From positions 1-53,115 of the forward strand of contig NZ_QFFN01000017.1 in the NCBI RefSeq assembly GCF_003129925.1: 53,115 nucleotides of DNA, given 5' to 3'. Below the pieces are notes generated by a model. It was given only the letters and a program-made list of their open reading frames with translations. It was not told where the DNA came from and made no database searches. Shown piece by piece: positions 32,548-39,583 of the stretch. Numbering within the stretch: the stretch's first letter is position 1; each line of letters opens with the position of its first letter. Both the position numbers and the translations under genes were made by a program. This stretch comes from Bifidobacterium catulorum (GTDB taxonomy: Bacteria > Actinomycetota > Actinomycetes > Actinomycetales > Bifidobacteriaceae).

Positions 32548-32581
32548 CATCACATAATAAGTGGTACTCTCTTATGTGATG
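32548..32581. promoter_or_regulatory. Inverted repeat in the trpS/DUF3073 divergent promoter region
   Basis: CATCACATAA and TTATGTGATG are perfect 10-base arms with a 14-base loop, 50 bases before the DUF3073 start. It may be an operator or leader hairpin; the AT-rich loop and right arm could contain the -10. Confidence 0.5.
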
Positions 32582-32630
32582 AATTAGGAAATCGTTGCCT
32601 AGGGCACAAGAGACTGGCGAAGGGGGTCAG

Positions 32631-33089
32631 ATGGGCCGCGGACGTCAGAAGGCTAAGCAGACGCGAATTGCCCGGAAGCTCAAGTACCTCACCACTGATA
32701 CCGATTATGATGAGCTGGCGAAGGAGCTGTCGAGTCAGGATGAGGTGACTCCATCCGCTGCGGATCCGTTCGCTTCCATCGAAACTCAGATTCACGCCCA
32801 CGATCACGATGATGCCGTGAGCTCCGTGAATGAAGAGGATTTGGATGAGTACGCACAGTGGGCCGCCGAGGCCGCCAAGAAGGCGGAGGAGAAGCCGGTG
32901 GTCAAGGCGCCGGTTCGTCGTAAGCCGATTCCCATGCCGATGCCTTCCGCATTGAAGAAGACCGTGAAGTCCGCCGATTCGGAGGAAGATGCCGCGGATC
33001 AGCCGAAGAAGTCCGTTGCAGTGAAGAAGCCGGCGTCGCGTAAGCCGGCGGCCCGCAGGACTGCCGCGAAGGCGAAGAAGGCCGAATGA
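32631..33089 (+). CDS. DUF3073-containing protein
   Basis: The 152-residue protein begins with MGRGRQKAKQTRIARKLKY, the signature of the actinobacterial DUF3073 family. A charged low-complexity region follows, and a basic C-terminal tail (KKPASRKPAARRT, lysine/alanine/proline-rich) looks like a nucleic-acid-binding tail. Function is unknown; the family is widely conserved in actinobacteria. The start at 32631 is set by the family N-terminus and GGGGGT upstream rather than the earlier ATG at 32595. Confidence 0.85.
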   Translation: MGRGRQKAKQTRIARKLKYLTTDTDYDELAKELSSQDEVTPSAADPFASIETQIHAHDHDDAVSSVNEEDLDEYAQWAAEAAKKAEEKPVVKAPVRRKPIPMPMPSALKKTVKSADSEEDAADQPKKSVAVKKPASRKPAARRTAAKAKKAE

Positions 33090-33177
33090 TCCGTGTCCGT
33101 CGTGGGATTGTGTTTTCCGCGAAGGGATGATGTCGATATCCGTCATGTGGCGGTATCTCGTGCAATATGACGTGAAT

Positions 33178-33216
33178 AATATCGGGTGATGCGTTTCCCA
33201 TGCATCACCCGATATT
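33178..33216 (+). terminator. Terminator of the DUF3073 gene
   Basis: AATATCGGGTGATGC (33178-33192) and its perfect complement (33202-33216), followed by GTTTT. It lies between convergent genes. Confidence 0.82.
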
Positions 33217-33249
33217 GTTTTCTGCCCATGGTTCCGCCTGTGATCTTGC

Positions 33250-33702
33250 CTATATCAATGGCAGCAGGTCGGAAAGGTCGTCGCGCTCGCCGACCGCGCT
33301 GATGTGGCCGGCTTTTTTCTCCTTGTCCCAGGTGGTGATGCCGCAGACCAGACGCAACCATACGTCCGGTTCGAGTTCGATCACGTCGGGCGGGGTGAGA
33401 TTATGCGGGTCCGAGGCGGGCCCGTCGAGGATCTTGATCGCGCCCCACGGCGCCACTCGCACTTCGACGCCTTCGCCGGGGGCCCGCTGCTCCATGAGGT
33501 GCAGCGAATACCGTACGGCCATCGCCCATGTGCGGCGGGGCAGGGCGTCGACGCCGTCGACGTGTTCGTCGACCGTCGAATTCTTCGAAAAGTACGTATT
33601 TTGACCGTTCAAAACGCCCGAAATTTCATGTTTTGCGGTGGTTTTCCACACGACGAGGGAATGCTCGCCTTCCGCCAAATCCTGCTGTTTGATAACTCCC
33701 AT
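33250..33702 (-). CDS. Bacterial sterol-carrier-protein orthologue (SCP-like)
   Basis: The 150-residue protein contains an actinobacterial SCP-orthologue domain in its C-terminal two-thirds: MAVRYSLHLMEQRAPGEGVEVRVAPWGA, PPDVIELEPDVWLRLVCG, then GERDDLSDLLPLI. The fold can bind lipophilic ligands, but the physiological role in bacteria is not established. The N-terminal ~50 residues are not recognised. The ribosome site is poor (CCGGGT). Convergent with DUF3073, divergent from glgP. Confidence 0.75.
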   Translation of the reverse strand: MGVIKQQDLAEGEHSLVVWKTTAKHEISGVLNGQNTYFSKNSTVDEHVDGVDALPRRTWAMAVRYSLHLMEQRAPGEGVEVRVAPWGAIKILDGPASDPHNLTPPDVIELEPDVWLRLVCGITTWDKEKKAGHISAVGERDDLSDLLPLI

Positions 33703-33798
33703 ACCCGGTAATGTAACTCAAAATTCATGCCGGTGATGTCGCCGCGCACGTTCAAAGACGGATAATAAAAGAGGAGTTTCCTCGAGAAAGAGTATGTT

Positions 33799-36252
33799 AT
33801 GACAGAAATTACCGCTCCCAAATCGCCTGTCACGACTGCCGAATTCACCGAAGGCATTCGCGAACAGCTCAAGTACGGTCAGGGCGTCACTCCCGAGCAG
33901 GCCACTCCTGCCGACGTGTACGTCGCATCCTCCCTGGTAGTCCGTCATTACCTTCAGGACGCCTGGTTCAAGACCCAGCAGGACATGGTCAACGGCCACA
34001 CCAAGGCCGTCGGCTACCTGAGCGCCGAATTCCTCATCGGCAAGCAGCTGCGCAACGCCCTGCTGAACGCCGGTATGCTCGACCAGTTCGACGCCGCAGT
34101 CGAAGGCCTCGGCTTCGACCCGCAGACCGTCGTCGACTCCGAATATGAGCCGGCTCTCGGTAACGGCGGCCTTGGCCGTCTCGCCGCCTGCTACGTCGAC
34201 TCCCTCGCCTCCCTCGGCGTGCCGGCCTTCGGCTACGGCATCCAGTACCGTTACGGCATCTTCCGTCAGGAGTTCGACGAAGAAGGCCGTCAGATCGAGA
34301 AGCCCGAATACTGGCTCGCCAACGACGAGCCGTGGGGCCACGTCGACTACAACCGTTCGCAGAAGGTCTCCTTCGGCGGCGACGTCATCGAAAAGAACGG
34401 CAAGAAGATCTGGAAGCCGGCCTGGTCCGTGCGCGCCGTCCCCGTCGACTACATGGTCCCGGGCTACGCCTCCGGCCGCGTGAACACGCTGCGCCTGTGG
34501 TCCGCCCGCTCCTACGACGAGTTCGACCTCCTCACCTTCAACAAGAGCGAGTACCTCGACGCCGTCAAGCCCAAGGTCAAGGCCGAGGACATCTCCAAGA
34601 TCCTCTACCCGGAGGATTCCACCCCCGAAGGCAAGCAGCTGCGTCTTGAGCAGCAGTACTTCTTCGTCGCGGCCTCCATCCAGGACGTCATCCGCGTGTT
34701 CTACCCCGGACAGGACAAGCCGGACCTCACCACGCTTCCGGAGAAGATCACCTTCCAGCTCAACGACACCCACCCGGTTATCGGCATCCCCGAGCTCATG
34801 CGCGTCCTCATCGATGAGTATGACTACGACTGGGACACCGCGTGGGACATCACCACCAAGACCTTCAACTACACCTGCCACACCCTGCTTCCGGAAGCCC
34901 TGGAAGTCTGGCCGGCCTCCCTCATCGGCGAACTCCTGCCGCGTCACCTCGACATCATCAAGGAAATCAACCAGCACTTCCTCGACGAGCTCAAGACCAA
35001 GACCCGCGACAAGGAAAAGATCGACCGCATGCGCATCGTGACCAACGAGGAGAACCCGAAGGTGCGTATGGCCTACCTCGCCACCGCCGGCGGTTCCCAC
35101 GTCAACGGCGTCGCCGAGCTGCACTCCCAGCTGCTCAAGGACGTCACGCTGCGTGACTTCTCCGACCTCTACCCGGACAAGTTCACCAACGTCACCAACG
35201 GCGTCACCCCGCGTCGCTTCATCCGCCTTGCCAACCCGCGCCTCTCCGCCCTCATCACCGAAGGCCTCGGCACCGACAAGTGGCTCTCCGACCTCGAACT
35301 CCTCGAAGGCCTCGTCCCCCTCGCCAAGGACGACGAATTCGTCAAGAAGTTCGCCGCCGTCAAGCAGGCCAACAAGGAGGACTTCGCCGCCTACGCCAAG
35401 CGCGAGTACGGCTTCGACCTTGATCCGAACACCATGTTCAACTCCATGATCAAGCGTCTCCACGAGTACAAGCGCCAGGCTCTGAAGATTCTCGCCCTGA
35501 TCGCCAAGTACGCCGACATCAAGTCCGGCAAGGTCTCCATCGATGACGTCCAGCCTCGCACCGTCATCTTCGGCGCCAAGGCCGCCCCCGGCTACTACCT
35601 CGCCAAGCTCACCATCCAGCTCATCAACAACGTCGCCCGCGTCGTCAACAACGACCCCGACATCAAGGGCAAGCTCCAGGTCTACTACCCCTGGAACTAC
35701 AACGTCCGTCTGGCCCAGCACCTCATCCCCGCCACCGACCTCGACGAGCAGATCTCCCAGGCCGGCAAGGAGGCCTCCGGCACCGGCAACATGAAGTTCG
35801 CCCTCAACGGCGCCCTCACCGTCGGCACCCTCGACGGCGCCAACGTCGAGATCCGCGAGAAGGTCGGCGCCGAGAACTTCTTCCTCTTCGGCATGACCGT
35901 CGACGAGGTCGAAGCTCTCTACGAGAAGGGCTACATGCCCGCCGAGTACTACGAGCGCGACCCCCGTCTGAAGGCCGCCATCGACATGGTCTCCGACGGC
36001 ACCTTCTCCAACGGCGACCGCAACACCTACGCTCCTCTGGTCGCCGACTGGCTCACCAAGGACTGGTTCATGACCCTGGCCGACTTCACCGCCTACTCCA
36101 AGATCCAGTCCGACATCGAAGCCCTCTACCGCGACCCGCTTGAGTGGAACCGCAAGGCCCTCCTCAACGTCGCCAACTCCGGCTACTTCAGCTCGGACCG
36201 CTCGATCCAGGATTATTTGGAACGCATTTGGCACACCGGCCCTCTGGCCTGA
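33799..36252 (+). CDS. glgP: Glycogen/maltodextrin phosphorylase
   Basis: This 817-residue GT35 enzyme releases glucose-1-phosphate from alpha-1,4-glucans. It has VGYLSAEFLIGKQL near the N-terminus, NGGLGRLAACYVDS, KRLHEYKRQALKIL and the PLP-binding Lys666 in EASGTGNMKFALNG. Size is normal. The promoter region holds no obvious operator. The last nine codons (encoding RIWHTGPLA) are duplicated about 140 bases downstream, beyond an inserted hairpin repeat. The gene is codon-optimised (C-ending codons almost throughout), typical of highly expressed bifidobacterial genes. Confidence 0.95.
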   Translation: MTEITAPKSPVTTAEFTEGIREQLKYGQGVTPEQATPADVYVASSLVVRHYLQDAWFKTQQDMVNGHTKAVGYLSAEFLIGKQLRNALLNAGMLDQFDAAVEGLGFDPQTVVDSEYEPALGNGGLGRLAACYVDSLASLGVPAFGYGIQYRYGIFRQEFDEEGRQIEKPEYWLANDEPWGHVDYNRSQKVSFGGDVIEKNGKKIWKPAWSVRAVPVDYMVPGYASGRVNTLRLWSARSYDEFDLLTFNKSEYLDAVKPKVKAEDISKILYPEDSTPEGKQLRLEQQYFFVAASIQDVIRVFYPGQDKPDLTTLPEKITFQLNDTHPVIGIPELMRVLIDEYDYDWDTAWDITTKTFNYTCHTLLPEALEVWPASLIGELLPRHLDIIKEINQHFLDELKTKTRDKEKIDRMRIVTNEENPKVRMAYLATAGGSHVNGVAELHSQLLKDVTLRDFSDLYPDKFTNVTNGVTPRRFIRLANPRLSALITEGLGTDKWLSDLELLEGLVPLAKDDEFVKKFAAVKQANKEDFAAYAKREYGFDLDPNTMFNSMIKRLHEYKRQALKILALIAKYADIKSGKVSIDDVQPRTVIFGAKAAPGYYLAKLTIQLINNVARVVNNDPDIKGKLQVYYPWNYNVRLAQHLIPATDLDEQISQAGKEASGTGNMKFALNGALTVGTLDGANVEIREKVGAENFFLFGMTVDEVEALYEKGYMPAEYYERDPRLKAAIDMVSDGTFSNGDRNTYAPLVADWLTKDWFMTLADFTAYSKIQSDIEALYRDPLEWNRKALLNVANSGYFSSDRSIQDYLERIWHTGPLA

Positions 36253-36294
36253 CGTCCAGTGGCCCGGCACGCCAAATGCGTGCAGTCTGTATTA

Positions 36295-36352
36295 CCGAGC
36301 GCTCGATGAATCGCGCTCGGCGTCGCCTACCGGCAGTCCACTGGACTGCCGG
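36295..36352 (-). repeat. Double-hairpin repeat, copy 3 (inverted)
   Basis: CCGAGCGCTCGATGAATCGC and CGCTCGG form one hairpin; CCGGCAGTCCA-CTGGACTGCCGG forms the other (36330-36352). Order and linker (GTCGCCTAC, complement of GTAGGCGAC) match the copies at 28741 and 28848 in reverse orientation. Confidence 0.65.
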
Positions 36353-36366
36353 ATGGACGGCTCCGC

Positions 36367-36395
36367 GCATCTGGCACACCGGCCCGCTCGCCTGA
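36367..36395 (+). repeat. Duplicate of the glgP 3' end
   Basis: This 29-base stretch repeats 36224-36252 with three or four substitutions and, in frame, still encodes RIWHTGPLA followed by TGA. It directly abuts copy C of the palindromic element. Confidence 0.8.
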
Positions 36396-36482
36396 TTGCG
36401 GAGCGTTATCTGCGTTACGGGAGGTTCGACGTACCTTCGTACGCCTTCACCTCCCGTGCCTTGATACCGCACACGCAATCAG
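36392..36482 (+). repeat. Nested-palindrome element, copy C
   Basis: Outer arms CTGATTGCG/CGCAATCAG, middle GCGTTATC/GATACCGC, junction TGCGTT, inner ACGGGAGGT/ACCTCCCGT, tip CGACGTAC-CTTC-GTACGCC. The left arm starts in the duplicated glgP stop codon. Confidence 0.85.
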
Positions 36483-36498
36483 CCTCGCTTCCGCTCGC

Positions 36499-36589
36499 CT
36501 GATGATGGAGTGTCCTCGTCGTTGCAGAGGGTTCGACGTACTTTTGTACGCCTCCGTCTCCTGCGCCTAGAGGACACACGCATCATCAG
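36499..36589 (+). repeat. Nested-palindrome element, copy D
   Basis: Outer arms CTGATGATG/CATCATCAG, middle stem TGTCCTC/GAGGACA, junction GTCGTT, inner GCAGAGG paired with a CTCCTGC-like arm, tip CGACGTAC-TTTT-GTACGCC. The middle stem is wholly different from copies A-C yet perfectly paired. Confidence 0.82.
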
Positions 36590-36605
36590 ACTCGCGCCGC
36601 TCGCG

Positions 36606-36695
36606 TGATTGAGGAGTGTCCTCGTCGTTGCAGAAGGTTCGACGTACCTTCGTACGCCTTCACCCTCTGCGCCTAGAGGACACACGCATCATCAG
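36606..36695 (+). repeat. Nested-palindrome element, copy E
   Basis: Shares middle stem TGTCCTC/GAGGACA and right arm CATCATCAG with copy D, inner stem GCAGAAGGT/ACCCTCTGC (one mispair) and tip CGACGTAC-CTTC-GTACGCC. The left outer arm (GTGATTGAG) no longer pairs well, so this copy is partly decayed. Confidence 0.75.
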
Positions 36696-36729
36696 CCTCG
36701 CGCCTCTGGGCTGTATGCTCTCTGTGTCT

Positions 36730-36790
36730 TGGCTCCCCTCCGGGCGGAGGGGAGCTGGCCGCTGTAGGCGGTCTGAGGGGAGCGCCCCAA
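36730..36790. repeat. CTCCCCTC-type palindromic repeat
   Basis: GGCTCCCCTCC-GGGC-GGAGGGGAGCTGG is followed by GCCGCTGTAGGCGGTCTGAGGGGAGCG. This style of repeat is common between genes in gut bacteria. One copy here. Confidence 0.6.
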
Positions 36791-36803
36791 AGCCTCACAT
36801 ACG

Positions 36804-36849
36804 AAAAAGCCGCCGCCGACGGGAACAGTCCCATCGGCGGCGGTTTTTT
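36804..36849. terminator. Bidirectional terminator between glgP region and small membrane protein gene
   Basis: AAAAAGCCGCCGCCGA (36804-36819) pairs with TCGGCGGCGGTTTTTT (36834-36849), with A-run and T-run on either side. It can stop transcription from both directions. Confidence 0.9.
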
Positions 36850-36878
36850 CGTTATCGTGCTATTGCAGCGAGCGGCGA

Positions 36879-37130
36879 TCAGGCGACGGCCGGCTCGGCC
36901 TCGGGCGCGGAATCGGTTCCCTCGCCGTTGGCCTCGTCATCAGCCTCGTCATCGGCGTCCTTCTTCGCGATGCCGAGATCGACCGGAGACGAGCTGTTCT
37001 CCCACGGCTCCTCCCACGGGTCATACTCCGGATTCTGCTGCTTGTAGACGTACAGCGCGGCGAGACCGGCAAGCAACGCACCAAACAGAAGCGCGAAGAA
37101 CTTCCACCCGCTTGACGACCTGTTCTCCAT
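36879..37130 (-). CDS. Small single-pass membrane protein with acidic tail
   Basis: Not a family I recognise. The 83-residue protein has a short N-terminus, one hydrophobic helix (about residues 10-28), then a tryptophan/glutamate segment (YDPWEEPWEN) and a very acidic Ala/Asp/Glu-rich tail. The start at 37130 is supported by GAAAGGAG; the frame to 37166 has no ribosome site. It is divergent from the rhomboid gene and ends just before a strong terminator. A DUF-type small membrane protein near the division cluster is a reasonable guess. Confidence 0.7.
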   Translation of the reverse strand: MENRSSSGWKFFALLFGALLAGLAALYVYKQQNPEYDPWEEPWENSSSPVDLGIAKKDADDEADDEANGEGTDSAPEAEPAVA

Positions 37131-37278
37131 GATGGCTCCTTTCCCAAGGTTGTACAGCCTGCCCATTCAGACCGTTCCTACCCATTCTATGCCGACGTTG
37201 TGGCGATGCTGTGTTTTCCCACATCATGTGCGTCGCACCGCAATCACCAATTACCATCCGTGCAATACAGTGGAGGTC

Positions 37279-38040
37279 ATGAGCCAACGATTCCGCCTAT
37301 TCCCCAACTCCCCTTCGGCACGCGAGCTGTTCGACAAGGACGCCCTCCGACGCGAATGGCGCAGCGGCGGTCCGGTCATCACCCAGACGATCATCGTCAT
37401 CTGCGTGGCGATCTGGGCCGTGGAGATCATCACACGATTCCTGTTCCCCGCGCTGCTTAATGCCCTGCTCAGCCTTGGAATGCTCACGCCGGCCGTCGTG
37501 CCGCATTATCCTTGGACGCTCATCACCTCGATGTTCCTCCACGAACCCGGCATATTCCATATCCTGTTCAATATGCTCACGTTGTGGGCGGTCGGTCCGA
37601 TGATGGAATATCTGCTCGGGCATTGGCGGTTCCTGGGCATGTACCTGCTTTCCGGCCTCGGCGGCGACCTGGCGTTGCTGCTGTGGGCGCGGTTCTACCC
37701 GGGCGGCTCCGGCTGGGTGGTTTCCGTATACGGTGCTTCGGGAGCGTTGTTCGGCCTGTTCGCCGCGGTATTGGTCACGTATCGGCGTCGAGGCACCGAT
37801 ATCACGTCGATGATGGTGTGGATGGCCATCAACTTCGCGATGCCGTTCATCATGCCCGGCATCGCATGGCAGGCCCATGTGGGAGGATTCGTCGTCGGCG
37901 GCGTCTATGCGTTGCTGTTGACGACGCGTATTCCGATCACGCGGGGCAGCAGCCTCACCGTGCGTTCGCTGGTCTATGGCATCCCCCTGCTGATCGTCAT
38001 CGTCGCCATCGGAGCATGGTGTCTTATTCCGGTGATGTAG
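37279..38040 (+). CDS. Rhomboid-family intramembrane serine protease
   Basis: The 253-residue, ~6-helix protease has nucleophile Ser154 in GASGALFG and base His200 in WQAHVGGFVVGG; the L1 loop motif (TSMFLHEPGIFHILFNMLTLW) is intact. It cleaves transmembrane segments of membrane proteins. The start at 37279 has GTGGAGG before it; the frame upstream is not used. The same gene neighbours crgA in many actinobacteria, next to the kinase cluster. Confidence 0.92.
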   Translation: MSQRFRLFPNSPSARELFDKDALRREWRSGGPVITQTIIVICVAIWAVEIITRFLFPALLNALLSLGMLTPAVVPHYPWTLITSMFLHEPGIFHILFNMLTLWAVGPMMEYLLGHWRFLGMYLLSGLGGDLALLLWARFYPGGSGWVVSVYGASGALFGLFAAVLVTYRRRGTDITSMMVWMAINFAMPFIMPGIAWQAHVGGFVVGGVYALLLTTRIPITRGSSLTVRSLVYGIPLLIVIVAIGAWCLIPVM

Positions 38041-38045
38041 AACGA

Positions 38046-38071
38046 AAAGGGAGCCCCGCGGGGCTCCCCTT
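38046..38071 (+). terminator. Terminator of the rhomboid gene
   Basis: AAGGGAGCCCC-GC-GGGGCTCCCCTT stem directly after the stop codon, in a convergent gap with crgA. Confidence 0.8.
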
Positions 38072-38108
38072 CAGTGTTTTCTAAGGCCGTCGATATGACT
38101 GATGGATA

Positions 38109-38735
38109 TCAGTGCCACCACATGGTCATAAGGAAGCCGACCAGCATGATGGCGAATCCGATGGCCAGGTTCCAGTTGTCGATGCCGGGAATCGGGTATT
38201 TGCCGGTCATGTAGAAGACCACGACCCAGACCAGTCCGATGATCAGAAGGGCGCAGAACACGGGAACGAACCACGACGGATTCGACTTCGTGCCCTTGAT
38301 GGACTCCTCCACACGCTTCGTGCTTTCCTGCTGGCGAGCGAACATCTTGCGCATCTGCGGCGTCATGGCGTTCTCGTCGGCGGACTTGCTCAGCACGGCC
38401 TCGACCTTGTCCATCGAAATGCCATACGTATCGGCGCTGTCGCCGTCGTCCTTGGTATCCTCATCGTCGCCCTTGGAATCGTCGGCCTTGTCGGAGCCCT
38501 TGGAATCGTCGGCCTTGTCGGAGCCCCCGTCCTTGACATCCGTCGTATCGGCATCCGTCGTATCGGCATCCGTCTCACTGGCTTCGACGTCGTCGGCCTT
38601 GGCCTCGGTGGCCTTGGCATCGGCGTCCGTCACGTCGGCATCCGTCGTATCGGCAACCGTTTCGGCGGTCGTCTCGGTGACCGCGTCATCGGTCGTGGTG
38701 GTCTCGTCGAGCTTCTGCTCGTCCTGTTCAGCCAT
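38109..38735 (-). CDS. crgA: Cell division protein CrgA with long acidic N-terminal extension
   Basis: The C-terminal ~85 of 208 residues are a classic CrgA: KSNPSWFVPVFCALLIIGLVW, then PIPGIDNWNLAIGFAIMLVGFLMTMWW with two transmembrane helices. CrgA helps place FtsZ and recruit peptidoglycan enzymes at poles and septa. The first ~100 residues are an Asp/Thr/Ala/Lys-rich, probably disordered extension with repeats (ADTTDADTTD, then SDKADDSKG twice); most CrgA proteins are only about 90 residues. AAAGGAG precedes the ATG. Divergent from the DUF881 gene, as in Mycobacterium. Confidence 0.92.
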   Translation of the reverse strand: MAEQDEQKLDETTTTDDAVTETTAETVADTTDADVTDADAKATEAKADDVEASETDADTTDADTTDVKDGGSDKADDSKGSDKADDSKGDDEDTKDDGDSADTYGISMDKVEAVLSKSADENAMTPQMRKMFARQQESTKRVEESIKGTKSNPSWFVPVFCALLIIGLVWVVVFYMTGKYPIPGIDNWNLAIGFAIMLVGFLMTMWWH

Positions 38736-38764
38736 AAGAGGATACTCCTTTATCGTAAAAGCTA

Positions 38765-38784
38765 CTAGTCATAGTAATGACTAG
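38765..38784. promoter_or_regulatory. Palindrome in the crgA/DUF881 divergent promoter
   Basis: CTAGTCAT-AGTA-ATGACTAG is a perfect 8-bp dyad, 30 bases from the crgA start and 43 from the DUF881 start. An operator shared by both genes is possible. Confidence 0.5.
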
Positions 38785-38826
38785 AGTGGAAACCGTCGAA
38801 CAGACAGATTCAATAGTAAGGCAAGT

Positions 38827-39582
38827 ATGGGAAAGCATGGTGGCAGACACGTTGCGCGCAAGTCGTTCGTGGGCGTGGTCGCAGTCGCCGTCGTGCTGGC
38901 GCTTGTCGGATATCTGCTCACCGTCAACGTACGCGTGAACCGTTCCGTCACCGTCAACTCCGATACGTCGCAACTGCTCAACGAACGGTCGAAACGTGTG
39001 ACCGAGCTCCAGAACGAGGTCGACGACCTCAGCAACCAGATCGACGCACTGAAGACCCTGACCACGGATTCAGGCACGGACCAGCCCAAGGGCGAGGATA
39101 CCGGCGCGGGTACGAAGCTGCCCGCCGTCACCGGTCCGGGCGTCACCGTCACCCTGGACGATTCCCCCCTATGGGAGACGAAGGTCGGCGATTCCGGTTC
39201 GTCGGCCGACATCAATGACTACGTCGTCCACCAGCAGGACATCGAGGGCGTGGTCAACGCCCTATGGGCGGGCGGCGCGGAATCCATGATGATCGAGGAC
39301 CAGCGCGTACGTTCCAACACCGCCGTCCGATGCGTGGGCAACGTCCTGCTGCTGCAGGGCAAACGATACGCTCCCCCGTTCAGCATTTCGGCCATCGGCC
39401 CGCAGGACGCCATGATCAAGGCCCTGAACGATTCGCCCTCGATACGGGTGTACAAGGAATACGTGGCTTCCATCGGATTGGGATGGAAGATGGAACGCTC
39501 CGACGAACTTCGATTCCCCGCGGCAACGTCGTCGCTGCAAGCATTGAAATACGCCAAGGCAAAGGAAACCCAAAGGAACTGA
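38827..39582 (+). CDS. DUF881-family membrane-anchored protein
   Basis: The 251-residue protein has one N-terminal transmembrane helix (about residues 13-33), a coiled-coil (about 45-78; LLNERSKRVTELQNEVDDLSNQI) and an extracellular DUF881 domain with GPGVTVTLDDSP, DINDYVVHQQDIEGVVNALWAGGAE and IGPQDAMIKAL. Function is unknown, but the family sits between crgA and trpG in Mycobacterium and elsewhere, implying a role in envelope or division. The next gene begins one base after its stop. Confidence 0.88.
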   Translation: MGKHGGRHVARKSFVGVVAVAVVLALVGYLLTVNVRVNRSVTVNSDTSQLLNERSKRVTELQNEVDDLSNQIDALKTLTTDSGTDQPKGEDTGAGTKLPAVTGPGVTVTLDDSPLWETKVGDSGSSADINDYVVHQQDIEGVVNALWAGGAESMMIEDQRVRSNTAVRCVGNVLLLQGKRYAPPFSISAIGPQDAMIKALNDSPSIRVYKEYVASIGLGWKMERSDELRFPAATSSLQALKYAKAKETQRN

Positions 39583-39583
39583 T

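Larger units (their letters stand above)
36253..36878. other. Repeat-filled intergenic region after glgP
   Basis: This 626-base gap contains, in order: an inverted copy of the double-hairpin repeat, a duplicated glgP 3' end, three tandem nested-palindrome elements, a separate CTCCCCTC repeat and a strong terminator. No gene is supported; short frames here run through the repeats. Confidence 0.75.

Noticed and set aside
33718..36270. An 850-codon open frame on the minus strand
   Set aside because: It is the antisense shadow of glgP and has valine/glycine/glutamate-rich composition with no domain.
36392..36695. Repeated units suggesting a CRISPR array
   Set aside because: Units are long nested palindromes, each with its own stems, and there are no regular spacers or cas genes.
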